A stretch of 64,000 nt of DNA from Crossiella sp. S99.2. GTDB taxonomy: Bacteria; Actinomycetota; Actinomycetes; Mycobacteriales; Pseudonocardiaceae. Below, one piece after another: positions 26,860 to 35,405 of this stretch. How positions within the stretch are numbered: position 1 is the first letter of the stretch; each line of letters begins with the position of its first letter. Location: the NCBI RefSeq assembly GCF_023094165.1, contig NZ_JALMDK010000003.1:558001-622000 (forward strand), read 5' to 3'. Position numbers and translations under genes: made by a program. The notes below the pieces were generated by a model, which was not told where the DNA came from, made no database searches, and saw only the letters and a list, made by a program, of their open reading frames with translations.

Positions 26860-27789
26860 TTAGAGCCGGAACGGTACGAGCCGGGTCCAGTCGCCCAGCA
26901 ACGCCGCGAACCCGTCGTCGTCGCCCGGATCAAGCTTGCCGAGCACCTCCCTGTCCGTCCCGGAACTTTCGTTCAGCACGATCATGGGGGCCGACGGGTC
27001 GGTGTCCTGGGGATTCCCGACGTCCTCGTGCACGGTCACCACATAGACCTGGCCGCCGGCCAGGTCATCGTGGCCGGGCAGGACCAGGTGGGCATGCAGC
27101 GGGTCGATGTCGGTCTCGGCGCTTCCGCCGCGGGCTTCGCAGGCGGCGGCGAGCTGTTCGAGCCGGAGCAGGCGGTCCCGGGCCGCCCACCGTTCGGTCG
27201 GGGACACCAGGTACGGACCCCAGCCGCGCACGATCCAGCCCGCACCTGCTTCGGGTAGTTCGCCGGTGAGTCCGTTGCGTTCGGCGCGGGTGATCTCGCA
27301 CAGCTGCCAGCCCCGGGAGGTCTCGGATTCGGGGTCCAGTCCGGTGCGGACGCGGGCCAGTACCTCGGCGCGGGCGGCGGCGTCGGTGGCGAGTTCGTCG
27401 GCGATGGTCAACCGCTGGGTGCGGCGCAGCTTGGTGAGGTTCTCGGGCAGGTCGGTGGTCAGCAGGTCGTGGGTGTCGGTGAAGCTCCACTGCTCGGTAT
27501 GCCGGGCCGAGGGATCGGCGCTCAGCGGGATCAATGGGATCACCTCGGCCGTGCCTCGCAGATGCTCGATGACCGTGCTGATCCCGGCCTCGATGGCCGG
27601 GGCGGTATCCAACCAGGCGGACCCGTCCCAGGCGTTCTCCGACAACTGCGTGAGTGCGGCGGCCAGCAGCGATGCCTGGTCGTAGTCGTTGAGAGTGGTC
27701 ACCTTGGTGGACAGGTCGGACCACTGGCAGGACCAGGTCGCCAGGATGGTGAACCCGGGGCCGACCGGTAGGACGCTGTAGCTGGTCAA
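26860..27789 (-). CDS. Uncharacterised protein
   Basis: 309 aa from a TTG at 27787-27789 with GGGAGAGATCCG upstream; the frame is open to 27819. It starts TSYSVLPVGPGFTILATW and is acidic, rich in Leu/Ala/Thr, with helical middle regions (TKLRRTQRLTIADELATDAA) and RLLRLEQLAAACEARGG later. There is no signal peptide, TM segment or catalytic motif I recognise. It stands alone between ISKra4 debris and the hairpin downstream of the tyrosine recombinase, so it may be cargo of that integrative element. The coding sequence appears intact. Confidence 0.6.
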   Translation of the reverse strand: MTSYSVLPVGPGFTILATWSCQWSDLSTKVTTLNDYDQASLLAAALTQLSENAWDGSAWLDTAPAIEAGISTVIEHLRGTAEVIPLIPLSADPSARHTEQWSFTDTHDLLTTDLPENLTKLRRTQRLTIADELATDAAARAEVLARVRTGLDPESETSRGWQLCEITRAERNGLTGELPEAGAGWIVRGWGPYLVSPTERWAARDRLLRLEQLAAACEARGGSAETDIDPLHAHLVLPGHDDLAGGQVYVVTVHEDVGNPQDTDPSAPMIVLNESSGTDREVLGKLDPGDDDGFAALLGDWTRLVPFRL

Positions 27790-27906
27790 CGGATCTCTCC
27801 CGAACTTCCGCGTCGCCAAACAGGCCCTGACGCCAGGGCCGTGGCGAGATGATTGGTTCGGTAGCTCCGCGGCACGACCGCCGAGCCAGTCCGGATTTCA
27901 GCATAG

Positions 27907-27954
27907 CCGGTGGGGTGGCCCTCCTGGCTGGTGCCAGGAGGGCCACCCCACCGG
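27907..27954 (-). terminator. Perfect 22-bp stem hairpin after the tyrosine recombinase
   Basis: A 22-nt arm from 27907 to 27928 (starting CCGGTGGGGTGGCCC) pairs perfectly with 27933-27954 across the loop tggt. It lies 6 nt beyond the recombinase stop (27961-27963), the expected place for a terminator on the minus strand. It would work on both strands. Confidence 0.75.
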
Positions 27955-27960
27955 ATTGAA

Positions 27961-28994
27961 CTACGCGGCCAGCGCCAACGGGTGAGGTTCTCCAGTCAGC
28001 GTCGACAGGGCGGTGGCGACCTCCTGTTGTTGGCCTCGGATGTAGGTTGTGGTGGCCCCGGTGTCTCCGGCCTCGTCGGTGTGGCCGGCGAAGGCGTGCG
28101 CGATCCCGTAGCCGAAGTTGCGCTCCACCCAGGTCAGGGTGGTGTGCCGCAGCCAGTGGATCGACACCTGCTGGGCCGCCGCCCACGGCAGGTGCTTGCC
28201 GATCCGGGTCCACAGGTAGTCATAGCGGCGCCGGGTGATCGGGCGACCGGTGACGTAGCGGAGCAACTGACCGTCCTTGGGTGCGCCGCGTTGTTCGCCG
28301 TGCCGGACCAAGGCGCGCATGAGGGTGGGTGAACTGGTTGCCAGCGGGCGGTCTCGCCCTTCTCCCGCAGGTAGACCAGGCACTGGGTTTCGTCGAGATC
28401 CAGGGGTCGCAGGGTGAGAGCACCGCTGCGGCGGCAGGCGGTTTCGGTGTGCAACCGCAGGATCAGCATGTCCAACTCGGGGTCGTTGCCGGTGGTGGCG
28501 GCGACCTGGTTGATCTCGGCGAGCCGGTCGTTGGCCACCGCGCACCGGGTCGAGGGCAGCCGCCGGGGCTTGGGCACCTTCAGTGCCGGGTTGCTCCCGG
28601 TCGGGATGAGTTCGTCGATTTCGGCGCGCCGGTACAAGCAGCGCAGGGCGGCGATGAAGTGTTCGGCCGCGCTACGCCCACCGCGGGAGTTACGCCGCAC
28701 CAACGCCGACGCCCTGATCTCCTGGGCCAGCAGCTCGATCTCAGTCGGGGTCGGCTCATCCAGGCGGCGATTACCCCAGCGGGCGCTGATGCGTTTCCAG
28801 TAGGTGCCGTAGTTGCGGCGGGTACCCTCGCCGACCGCGTCGACGATCTTGAGGATGTACTCGTCGAAGGTGGGGACCGGCGGCTGGTCCACAGGCTTGT
28901 TGAGCAAGTCCGTTACGGAGATACCCATGGTGTCCAGCAGCACGCGGGCGGCATCGAGTTTGGCCGCGTCCGTGACGGGGGCGGGGGTGTTCAT
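27961..28994 (-). pseudogene. Tyrosine recombinase with a one-base frameshift
   Basis: The ATG at 28992-28994 overlaps the preceding stop (ATGA). The N-terminal SAM-like core-binding domain includes FDEYILKIVDAVGEGTRRNY and HFIAALRCLYRRAEID. The catalytic domain has HTETACRRSGALTLRPLDL (Arg), HWLRHTTLTWVER (H-x-x-R) and AGHTDEAGDTGATTTYIRG (His, Tyr). The frame changes at about 28331-28338: WQPV continues in frame 2, while SPTLMRALVRHGEQ resumes in the other. Adding one base rejoins a protein of about 345 aa with a complete catalytic set. It may be dead, or the shift may be a sequence error. It is the likely integrase of the element holding the two upstream genes. Confidence 0.75.
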
Positions 28995-29872
28995 GGCCGT
29001 GCCTCCCCTGTGGTCATGGCGTTCACGAGTACGGTTCGGGCGCCGTTGGACTCCGGCGTGGTGCGGGTGGTCGGGGGTGGTGTGGGTTCGGTGAGGAGGG
29101 TGGCGGCGAGTCTGGAGGACAGGCCACGGGAACAAGCGGTGACCTCCCGCACCCAGGCCGGGGTGACCACCGTCTCGGGGGTGCGTTCACGGCGGGCGGT
29201 GTTCAGGTAGTCGTCGAAGGTGACCCGGGCAGTGGACTTCTGCCGACCACGGCCGCGCCTGTGAGAACGGGCATGTTCATGAACGTCCCCGGAAGCCTGT
29301 TCATGAACGGCCGCCGCGGTGTTGGTGGCGGTGCCGTTGCTGGCGTTCACCGAGGGTGCGGCCGGGTTCATGAACGGTGTGGCCGCGGTGTCGGTGAACG
29401 GGGTGTTGGTCGTGGTGGTGAACACGTTCGTGCTGGCTTGGGTGAGTTTTTCGTTGAGGTCGGTCAGTGCCTCGGCGGCCAGGAAGACCACCATCACCGG
29501 CACCGAGTGCAACAGCACCGGGCCCCAGGCATCCCCAGCCCAAGCAGTCCAGGTGTTCATAGCGTAGGTCGCGGCCAGCGTCGCCCACTTGGCCCGCCGT
29601 ACCCACGGGCCCACAGCGACCTGGTGGCGGGCGGTGACCTGCTCAGCGCGCAAGATCGCGATCAACACCAGGCTGACCATCGGGTCCAGCAACCAGGCCG
29701 CCCACCAGATCAGCGAGAAGGCGGGGGCGCCTGCGGCGGCGAAGTGCTGGACGTTGGCCATGGTGAACAACAGCCCGAGCACGATCCCGGTCCACAGCAA
29801 CACATCCACCTGGCGCCGGACGCGCTCCACGGTCTCCACGACGGTCGCCGCGTTGGCGTGGTGGGGGTTCAT
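28991..29872 (-). CDS. Multi-TM protein of an integrative element (DUF2637/Spd-like)
   Basis: 293 aa. The N-terminal half has about four TM segments (LLWTGIVLGLLFTMANVQHF, PAFSLIWWAAWLLDPMVSLV, a less hydrophobic third near residue 100, and LLHSVPVMVVFLAAEAL). The C-terminal half is a Thr/Ala/Asn-rich linker (NPAAPSVNASNGTATNTAAA) and then a basic segment with VTFDDYLNTARRERTP, which may contact DNA. The layout matches DUF2637/spread-type proteins of actinomycete integrative conjugative elements, which help move the element along hyphae. Both ends overlap neighbours by ATGA, so it is coupled to the AbrB-like gene before and the recombinase after. Confidence 0.7.
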   Translation of the reverse strand: MNPHHANAATVVETVERVRRQVDVLLWTGIVLGLLFTMANVQHFAAAGAPAFSLIWWAAWLLDPMVSLVLIAILRAEQVTARHQVAVGPWVRRAKWATLAATYAMNTWTAWAGDAWGPVLLHSVPVMVVFLAAEALTDLNEKLTQASTNVFTTTTNTPFTDTAATPFMNPAAPSVNASNGTATNTAAAVHEQASGDVHEHARSHRRGRGRQKSTARVTFDDYLNTARRERTPETVVTPAWVREVTACSRGLSSRLAATLLTEPTPPPTTRTTPESNGARTVLVNAMTTGEARP

Positions 29873-30357
29873 CTCGGCTCACCACCCAACTCTTCGCGGT
29901 AGGAGCGAGTGAGCATCTGGTCCAGCTGGGCGGGCGGGACCAGCACCAGCCGTCCCAGGGGCGGGTCGGCGGCCAGCAGGACCCGGTCACCGGTGACCAG
30001 CCCGCAGGCACGGCGCACGGTGATCGGAAGCCAGAGAGCGCCCTGGTTGCAGATCGCGAACGCACCGGCCTGGTCCGCGGTGAGCACCAGCAGGCTCCGG
30101 GCCATGCGCGCGGACAGCCGGGTTCCTGCCGGCCAGGTGAGCGCGGTGAGGATGGCACGGTTGAGGACGTAGCCGTTGCAGTCCACCGCGGAGAGCCGGT
30201 ACAGGGTGGTGGCGGTGCGGGCCGGTGGGCTGGTCACGGTGGCCAGCGGCAGCTTCCGACCACCGGCACCCTGAGCGCCAGGACGCCGGGCTGGATAGCC
30301 GGACCGTCCTGATGCGACGGTCGGCGGGATGAGCGGAGCGATCAGGCTGCCGGTCAT
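29869..30357 (-). CDS. AbrB/SpoVT-like DNA-binding protein
   Basis: 162 aa from the ATG at 30355-30357; a GTG five codons upstream is an alternative. The C-terminal part contains a swapped-hairpin AbrB-type motif: GALWLPITVRRACGLVTGD followed by RVLLAADPPLGRLVLVPP. The N-terminal 50 residues are basic and disordered. In pSAM2-like integrative elements such a regulator commonly precedes the DUF2637 and integrase genes, as here, and probably controls their expression. First gene of a three-gene coupled operon. Confidence 0.65.
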   Translation of the reverse strand: MTGSLIAPLIPPTVASGRSGYPARRPGAQGAGGRKLPLATVTSPPARTATTLYRLSAVDCNGYVLNRAILTALTWPAGTRLSARMARSLLVLTADQAGAFAICNQGALWLPITVRRACGLVTGDRVLLAADPPLGRLVLVPPAQLDQMLTRSYREELGGEPR

Positions 30358-30402
30358 GACGACCACCGCCACAAGCAGCGGTGGGGCATGTCGCCAGAGG
30401 CA

Positions 30403-30439
30403 GCGGCGGGGTGCTCAAGCGTGCTTGAACACGACAACG
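30403..30439. repeat. Direct repeat, right copy (partner at 27-63)
   Basis: 37 nt with two mismatches to 27-63, again followed (30 nt on) by a tRNA-Leu 3'-end copy. It lies just upstream of the AbrB-like operon, so it may be part of an attachment region. Confidence 0.7.
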
Positions 30440-30468
30440 GCTGATCTAGGGGGAACACTATCTGCTGG

Positions 30469-30494
30469 TGTCCGAGGGGGGACTCGAACCCCCA
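30469..30494 (-). repeat. tRNA-Leu 3'-end copy (attachment-site remnant)
   Basis: 26 nt equal to the 3' end of tRNA-Leu(GAG) at 50120 except for one substitution (actcgaa for acttgaa). That change converts the T-loop strand to TTCGA and still allows T-arm pairing. The remainder of a tRNA is absent. It sits between the AbrB/recombinase operon and the P-type ATPase remnant, so it divides two inserted segments. Confidence 0.8.
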
Positions 30495-30604
30495 AACGTG
30501 GCACACCTGCGCATGGCAGGTGTTCATGGGCATAAGAGTATCCGCTGACCTGCAGGTTCGTCCAGGTGGTGGCTTCGGGAGGTTGGCCAGCGTCCCTCCA
30601 CCGC

Positions 30605-31060
30605 TGTTGCCCTGGCCGCCGAGGCCGGGATCGGCACCGGGCACGCCGACCTGCGACCCGAGGACAAGGCCGTCCTGGTGGAGAATCCGCGCGGCGGCTG
30701 ATCGGCTTGGCCATCGAGACCGCCCAGATCGCGCTGACGGGCGCGGATCTGCGGCACCTTCCACAGTTGCTGGCCCACGCCCGGTCCGCGCGCCGAGTCA
30801 TGCTGTAGAACGTCGGTCTGCCCCTGGACATCATCGGGATGCTGATCCCGTTGGCTGTCTTCGGTGTCCTGGGATTGGCCACCGTGGTGTTCGTGCACGA
30901 GCTGGCCGAGGTGCTGGTCATCCTCAACGCCATCCGCGTCGCGCGCGCCAGAGCGCTGCCCGGCATCACCACTGCGGTCACGGCGACCCCGCTGGTGCTG
31001 TCCCTGGCGGTGGTCGGCGGAACTCAGCAGGACGTTTCAGGGTGCTGCGACGTTTGTTGA
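30605..31060 (+). pseudogene. 3' remnant of a heavy-metal P-type ATPase
   Basis: Reads GIGTGHADLRPEDKAVLVEN, then IGLAIETAQIALTGADLRHL, a TAG at 30807-30809 (VML-stop-NVGL, where relatives have Gln), and PLDIIGMLIPLAVFGVLGLA with a final TM segment VFVHELAEVLVILNAIRVAR. This is the end of the P-domain and the last membrane helices of a copper/cadmium-type ATPase. A frame change near 30700 is also needed. Everything upstream is missing. Confidence 0.6.
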
Positions 31061-32392
31061 TGTTGAGCGGGACGCCCATCCAGTCAGGCGTCCACGGGAC
31101 GTGCGCAAGGTCTGCCGCGCCGTTTCCGGGGAAACCTCGCCTTCGTGAACGGCGCGGAGCAGGTGGAAGAGTTCGACCGTGTCAATGACCAGTCCGCCGG
31201 CGCTGGAGAACACCTCAACGTCCTGGTCCCGGCCGTTGAGCACCGGCTGGCGGGTGCCGGGATCCCGTTCACGGAATTGGTTGACGATGTACCAGCAGCC
31301 ACTGGGCAGGACGCCGTGCTGTTGGACGTAGCGGTTGGTGAAGCGGTGGCACTGGAGCATTGCCTGGGTCGTGGCGCCCTTGCCGTAGCCCTTGACCTCG
31401 CACAGCACGATCCAGGCCGGGTCGTCGGGGTCCTGGATGTGGAGGTCTTCCAGGTAGTCGCCCGGAGCTGCGGTCAGGTCGGCGTCGGTGACGGTGAAGC
31501 CGAACTCGCGCAGTGCTCGGGCGACTGCCTGGACGAGCTGGTCGGACTGGGAGGTCAGCAAGGCGCGTTCGTAGCCGTCAGCCGCGGCCACCGCCTCGCG
31601 GAGTTCGGCCCGCACGGCTGCCTCCCGCTTGGCCAGTTCGGTCAGCATCTCCTCGCGTGCGATCGCCAACTCGGACAACGAGATGCGCAGCGAGCGCTCC
31701 TGCTTCGTCGACCACTCCTCGGCCTGGGACCAGTCAGGTACCCCAGGAAACCGTGCTGGGGCAAGGGAATGCCACTCCGCGAGAGCCGCCTTGACCCAGG
31801 CGATCGGGTCCGGGGTGTCCGGGGGCAACAGCCACGTTTCGGACTCCGCGCTGCGGCGGTAGCTTCCAGCGAGCACCGCGCCGCCGGCCGTGGCCAAGTA
31901 CGGCAGCAACGGCGGCATGTTCGGCGGCGGGAGAGGCACCTCGCGCGACCAGTTACCTCTGTCCTGGAGCACGGTGAAGTAGAAGTGGCGATCTTGCCGA
32001 GCCAGTACGGCCTCCTCCAGTCCTTCATGGACTAGGGCGGCGACACGGGACGGGAGGCATTGGAATCGCTGGAGTTCTCCGCTGATGTGGGAGTTGCGCC
32101 AGCCGAAGTACGCGTTCCAATCCGGGTCGCTCTCGATGTGGTCGGACACACGCGTCTCCGCGGCCAGGTAGACCACGCTGAGGTGAGAATCGATGGAGCT
32201 GAAGCCCTCGTCGGTGACCAGGATGTCCCACTCGGCCTGCCGTACGTCGTGGGCGCGGGCGATTTTTCGCGAAGTCGGTGTGAGAGCGAGAAGTTGCTCC
32301 ACCAGGTCCTCGCGGCCGTCGAAGCCCAGGACAAGCAGGCGGGGGCGTGGGCGCTGGTTGATGATCGCGCCGGGTTCCGGTGCCGGGCTCAT
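31037..32392 (-). CDS. Predicted PD-(D/E)xK-type nuclease with coiled coil
   Basis: 451 aa, ATG start. Residues 1-120 form a Rossmann-like or sensor region (RLLVLGFDGREDLVEQLL, WDILVTDEGFSSID) and 120-220 are unrecognised. A coiled coil at about 245-300 (AREEMLTELAKREAAVRAEL) leads to a C-terminal domain with ALREFGFTVTDADLT, then DYLEDLHIQDPDDPAWIVLC and EVKGYGKGATTQAML. The D...ExK spacing fits a restriction-endonuclease-like core. It is transcribed divergently from the zinc/HEPN-like gene at 32588, across 195 bp. Anti-phage or anti-plasmid function is plausible but inferred. No known system with this exact architecture comes to mind. Confidence 0.6.
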   Translation of the reverse strand: MSPAPEPGAIINQRPRPRLLVLGFDGREDLVEQLLALTPTSRKIARAHDVRQAEWDILVTDEGFSSIDSHLSVVYLAAETRVSDHIESDPDWNAYFGWRNSHISGELQRFQCLPSRVAALVHEGLEEAVLARQDRHFYFTVLQDRGNWSREVPLPPPNMPPLLPYLATAGGAVLAGSYRRSAESETWLLPPDTPDPIAWVKAALAEWHSLAPARFPGVPDWSQAEEWSTKQERSLRISLSELAIAREEMLTELAKREAAVRAELREAVAAADGYERALLTSQSDQLVQAVARALREFGFTVTDADLTAAPGDYLEDLHIQDPDDPAWIVLCEVKGYGKGATTQAMLQCHRFTNRYVQQHGVLPSGCWYIVNQFRERDPGTRQPVLNGRDQDVEVFSSAGGLVIDTVELFHLLRAVHEGEVSPETARQTLRTSRGRLTGWASRSTSTNVAAP

Positions 32393-32587
32393 GGCCGGTG
32401 ATCATAAATCTGCGGACCGACAGTTCAGCGCAGGCTGCGGAAGCGAGTCAGGACCGCTGCCAACGCGTGACCGGGCCGCATTCACAGCGGACATGGCCCG
32501 GTGACGAAACGGTCTCCGGCGTCCTGAAACCGTGCCACCGCCGTGTCCACGAGCCGGAATGTCAGACCCGGGGCGCACACTGTTCCC

Positions 32588-33649
32588 ATGCGGTACAGCG
32601 GTGGCGGAATGTGGAAGCGCGCCAGCGGATTCCGGATGCCCGCAGGCGCCGAGATCCTGGGAACCCAGGGCGATGTGACCAGGATGCAGGTCACCATCCC
32701 GCCCGACGAGCAGGGATTCCATGGCCGGCAGTGCCCGGCCTGCGAGGCGGTGTTCCGGGTCGACTCCGACGACTACGCGGCGCTTCCGGACGACTGCGAA
32801 CTGTGGTGCGTGTACTGCGGCCATCACGCCGACCACGGTGATTTCGTTACCCAGCAACAGCAGGAGAGGCTCGTGCGGGCGGCCCGTGAGCTCGGGTTGC
32901 AGATGGTGCGCAACGGCCTTGAGGATGCCTTCCGGCGGACTGCCAGGCGGCGCCCAGCACCTCGCGGGAGGACGTTCGGTATCGACATCAGCTATCGATC
33001 CGCCCCGTACCGCCCGCAGCCGCTGCCCGACATCAACGAGGAACGGCTCATCCGCGTTCGAACCTGCGGTGGCTGCGCGCTTCGCTACGCGGTGTTCGGC
33101 GAGCATCGGTTCTGCCCCGTCTGCGGGCAGTTGCCGGCCGAGGTCGTGGCGCTGGACGCGCTCGGCGCTGACACCGCCCGGCTCGACTGCCTGGCTCAAC
33201 TGCCCGCAGACACCGCGGCACCCCTCCGAGAGCAGGGCGTCTTCACCCGCATGTGGGTGGACACGTTGGAGAACCTGGTCACGGTCGTGGAGACCCTGGC
33301 TGCCGCGGTGTTCCAGGACGCTGTGGCCGACTCGGCTGCCAAGTTGAAGGGCAAGGGCAACATCTTCCAGCGGCTCGACGACACCGCGGAGTTGTTCGCC
33401 GCCGCCGGATACCCCGACCTGCGGAGCACGCTCGACCCAGCAATCTGGCAGCGACTGGTGGAGATCTGGGCTGCGCGCCATGTGTTCACCCACACCGACG
33501 GCCTGGTCGATGCCAAGTACCTGGCCAAGGTGCCGGCCAGCCAGGTCCGGATCGGCCAACGGCTGACGATCACTGAGACGATCTGCCGGCAGGCCATCGC
33601 CGACACCGAGGCGCTGTGCCGGGCGATCACCTCGCTGACCACACCCTGA
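32588..33649 (+). CDS. Zinc-ribbon protein with a HEPN-like C-terminus
   Basis: 353 aa from the ATG at 32588 (open frame from 32543). Two zinc ribbons are visible: CPACEAVFRVDSDD paired with CVYCGHH (about 45-80), and CGGCALRYAVFGEH paired with CPVCGQLP (about 160-182). The C-terminal 150 residues are helical and include LVEIWAARHVFTHTDGLVDA, which contains an R-x4-H motif (RHVFTH) in the context typical of RiboL-PSP/abortive-infection HEPN domains. HEPN proteins are usually RNases in toxin or phage-defence systems. It is divergent from the predicted nuclease at 31037, and a joint function is possible. Confidence 0.6.
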   Translation: MRYSGGGMWKRASGFRMPAGAEILGTQGDVTRMQVTIPPDEQGFHGRQCPACEAVFRVDSDDYAALPDDCELWCVYCGHHADHGDFVTQQQQERLVRAARELGLQMVRNGLEDAFRRTARRRPAPRGRTFGIDISYRSAPYRPQPLPDINEERLIRVRTCGGCALRYAVFGEHRFCPVCGQLPAEVVALDALGADTARLDCLAQLPADTAAPLREQGVFTRMWVDTLENLVTVVETLAAAVFQDAVADSAAKLKGKGNIFQRLDDTAELFAAAGYPDLRSTLDPAIWQRLVEIWAARHVFTHTDGLVDAKYLAKVPASQVRIGQRLTITETICRQAIADTEALCRAITSLTTP

Positions 33650-33822
33650 CCGGGGTTGTTCGCGCCGCCGCGATCCGGTCCAGGAGACCGCTCTGCTGGG
33701 GCGCGAGCGGGCGTCCGGAGAACCCTGTCGATTGGACTGGTCCGTTCAGGTAGCGCTGGAACCTCCGACGTCATACGGGGTGGCTGGTTGCTGTCTCGGC
33801 CCTGCGCAGGGAAGGAGCCGAG

Positions 33823-35346
33823 ATGGCGCTGTGGACTGGTGCGGAGTTTGTGGGGGCGGTTGCCGCTCGTCGTCGCGGATCTGCCAGCCCGTCCAGCGGG
33901 TCGGCCGGTGGTGTCCGGTTTGCCTTCTACGGCCGGATGTCGACGACTGAGTTCCAGGAACCGCAGACATCGCGAGCTTGGCAGCGGGCGATTTCGGATG
34001 AGCTGGTTGAAGGTGCCGGCGAGGTCGTGGTCGACTATTTCGACGAGGGCCGGTCGAGGCGGTGGTCATGGTGGGACAGGCCGGCGGCCGCTGCGTTGCT
34101 GGCGGCCGCGGAGCGTCCGGATCGCGAGTTCGACGCGATCGTGGTGGGAGAGTACGAGCGTGCCTTCGAGGGTGATCAGTTCCGGCGGGTGCTGGGGCGG
34201 TTGACCGAGCTGGGTGTGCAGGTGTGGTTGCCGGAGGCCGGTGGTCCGGTGGAGCTGGACAGCCCGGTGCACCAGGCGCTGATGGTGCTGCTGGGTGCGC
34301 ATGCCCGGCGCGAGGTCGCGCGAGCCCGGCAGCGGGTGGTGGCGGCCATGCGGGCGCAGGCCAGGCTGCAGGGCCGCTTTCTGGGCGGTCGCCCGCCGTA
34401 TGGGTACCGGCTGGCCGACGCGGGGCCGCACCCGAACGCCATCCACGCGCGGTGGGGGCGGCGACTGCAGGTGCTGGAGCCTGACCCGGTGACGGCGCCG
34501 TGGGTGCGGTGGATGTTCGCCCAGCGCGCTGCCGGGCGGTCGGTGGCGTCGCTGGCGCGGGAGTTGAACGAGCGCGGGGTGCCGTGTCCGTCGCGTGTGG
34601 ACCGGGCGCGGAACCGGCATCGGTCGGGGAAGCAGTGGATTGTGCGGACGGTGGCGGAGATTCTGGACAATCCGCGGTACACGGGCCGTCAGGTCTGGAA
34701 CCGGCAGGGCAGCAAAGGCCATGGCGCCGGCGGACGGGCCGGTGGCAGGGGCTCGGGGAAGGTGAGTGTCAATCCTGTCCAGGAGTGGGAGGTGTCCGAG
34801 CGCCTGGCCCACGTCCCGCTGGTGGATGAGGCCGTGTTCGTGGCGATCCAAGGGGTCCGGGCTGCGAGGCTTACCAAGGACGGGGACCGGCGGGAATACG
34901 CGTTGGCCGGGTTGGTGGTGTGCGGGGTGTGTGGTCGCCGGCTGGACGCGCACTGGGTTCACGACCGTGCTGGTTACCGCTGTCGGCATGGCTACACCAG
35001 TGGTACGCCTCGGCCGGTTGGTGCCGCGGGCAATGTCTACGTACGCCAGGACCATCTCGTTGAGGCGTTACCGGGCTTGCTCGGGGACGCCGAGCCGGCG
35101 GCAGCGCCGGTGAGTGCGGCCGAAGACCTTCGTCGGCGTGGGCTGGAGATCGTTTGCGGGGGCCAGCGTTGGCATCTCAGGCCGGCAGTGAAACCGGAGG
35201 TGGTCGGTCCGTTGGCCGCGCTTGGTCAAGCTGCGCTGGAGCTGGACTGGAACCCAACTGGTACTGAGACGGGCTGTCGCGCATCGGTGGTGGTCAGAAA
35301 CGGCGATGCACTTGTCTTGAGGCACGACGACGTCGCCCTGCTGTAG
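33823..35346 (+). CDS. Large serine recombinase (site-specific integrase)
   Basis: 507 aa, intact. N-terminal resolvase domain: FAFYGRMSTTEFQEPQT holds the nucleophilic Ser, followed by a FDAIVVGEYERAFEGDQF segment. The Recombinase domain (PPYGYRLADAGPHPN, a SVASLARELNERGVP segment, ILDNPRYTGRQVWNR) leads to a zinc-ribbon: LVVCGVCGRRLDAHWVHD with GYRCRHGYTSG. The C terminus ends 36 nt before a degenerate copy of the tRNA-Leu site (35383). A decayed close relative lies at 49472-50080 next to the tRNA itself, so this recombinase family probably uses the tRNA-Leu 3' end as attB. It is the only recombinase in the window with an unbroken frame and may still be active. Confidence 0.9.
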   Translation: MALWTGAEFVGAVAARRRGSASPSSGSAGGVRFAFYGRMSTTEFQEPQTSRAWQRAISDELVEGAGEVVVDYFDEGRSRRWSWWDRPAAAALLAAAERPDREFDAIVVGEYERAFEGDQFRRVLGRLTELGVQVWLPEAGGPVELDSPVHQALMVLLGAHARREVARARQRVVAAMRAQARLQGRFLGGRPPYGYRLADAGPHPNAIHARWGRRLQVLEPDPVTAPWVRWMFAQRAAGRSVASLARELNERGVPCPSRVDRARNRHRSGKQWIVRTVAEILDNPRYTGRQVWNRQGSKGHGAGGRAGGRGSGKVSVNPVQEWEVSERLAHVPLVDEAVFVAIQGVRAARLTKDGDRREYALAGLVVCGVCGRRLDAHWVHDRAGYRCRHGYTSGTPRPVGAAGNVYVRQDHLVEALPGLLGDAEPAAAPVSAAEDLRRRGLEIVCGGQRWHLRPAVKPEVVGPLAALGQAALELDWNPTGTETGCRASVVVRNGDALVLRHDDVALL

Positions 35347-35350
35347 ACCC

Positions 35351-35405
35351 CGACGGACTTGGGAATTCGTAGGGTAAGGGAGTGTCCGACGGAGTTGAAC
35401 CATAT
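35351..35405. repeat. Attachment-like segment after the serine recombinase
   Basis: Positions 35351-35389 match 50088-50126 with only a few mismatches: the stretch after each recombinase ends in gagtgtccga. At 50120 this runs into the tRNA gene; here it continues as cggagttgaacc and loses the match. Candidate attP/attL half-site of the 33823 recombinase. Confidence 0.6.

Noticed and set aside
30469..30550. Possible tRNA gene at 30469
   Set aside because: The T-arm and 3' acceptor are present but the rest is missing; the nearby gcacacctgcgcatggcagg inverted repeat is not a tRNA arm.
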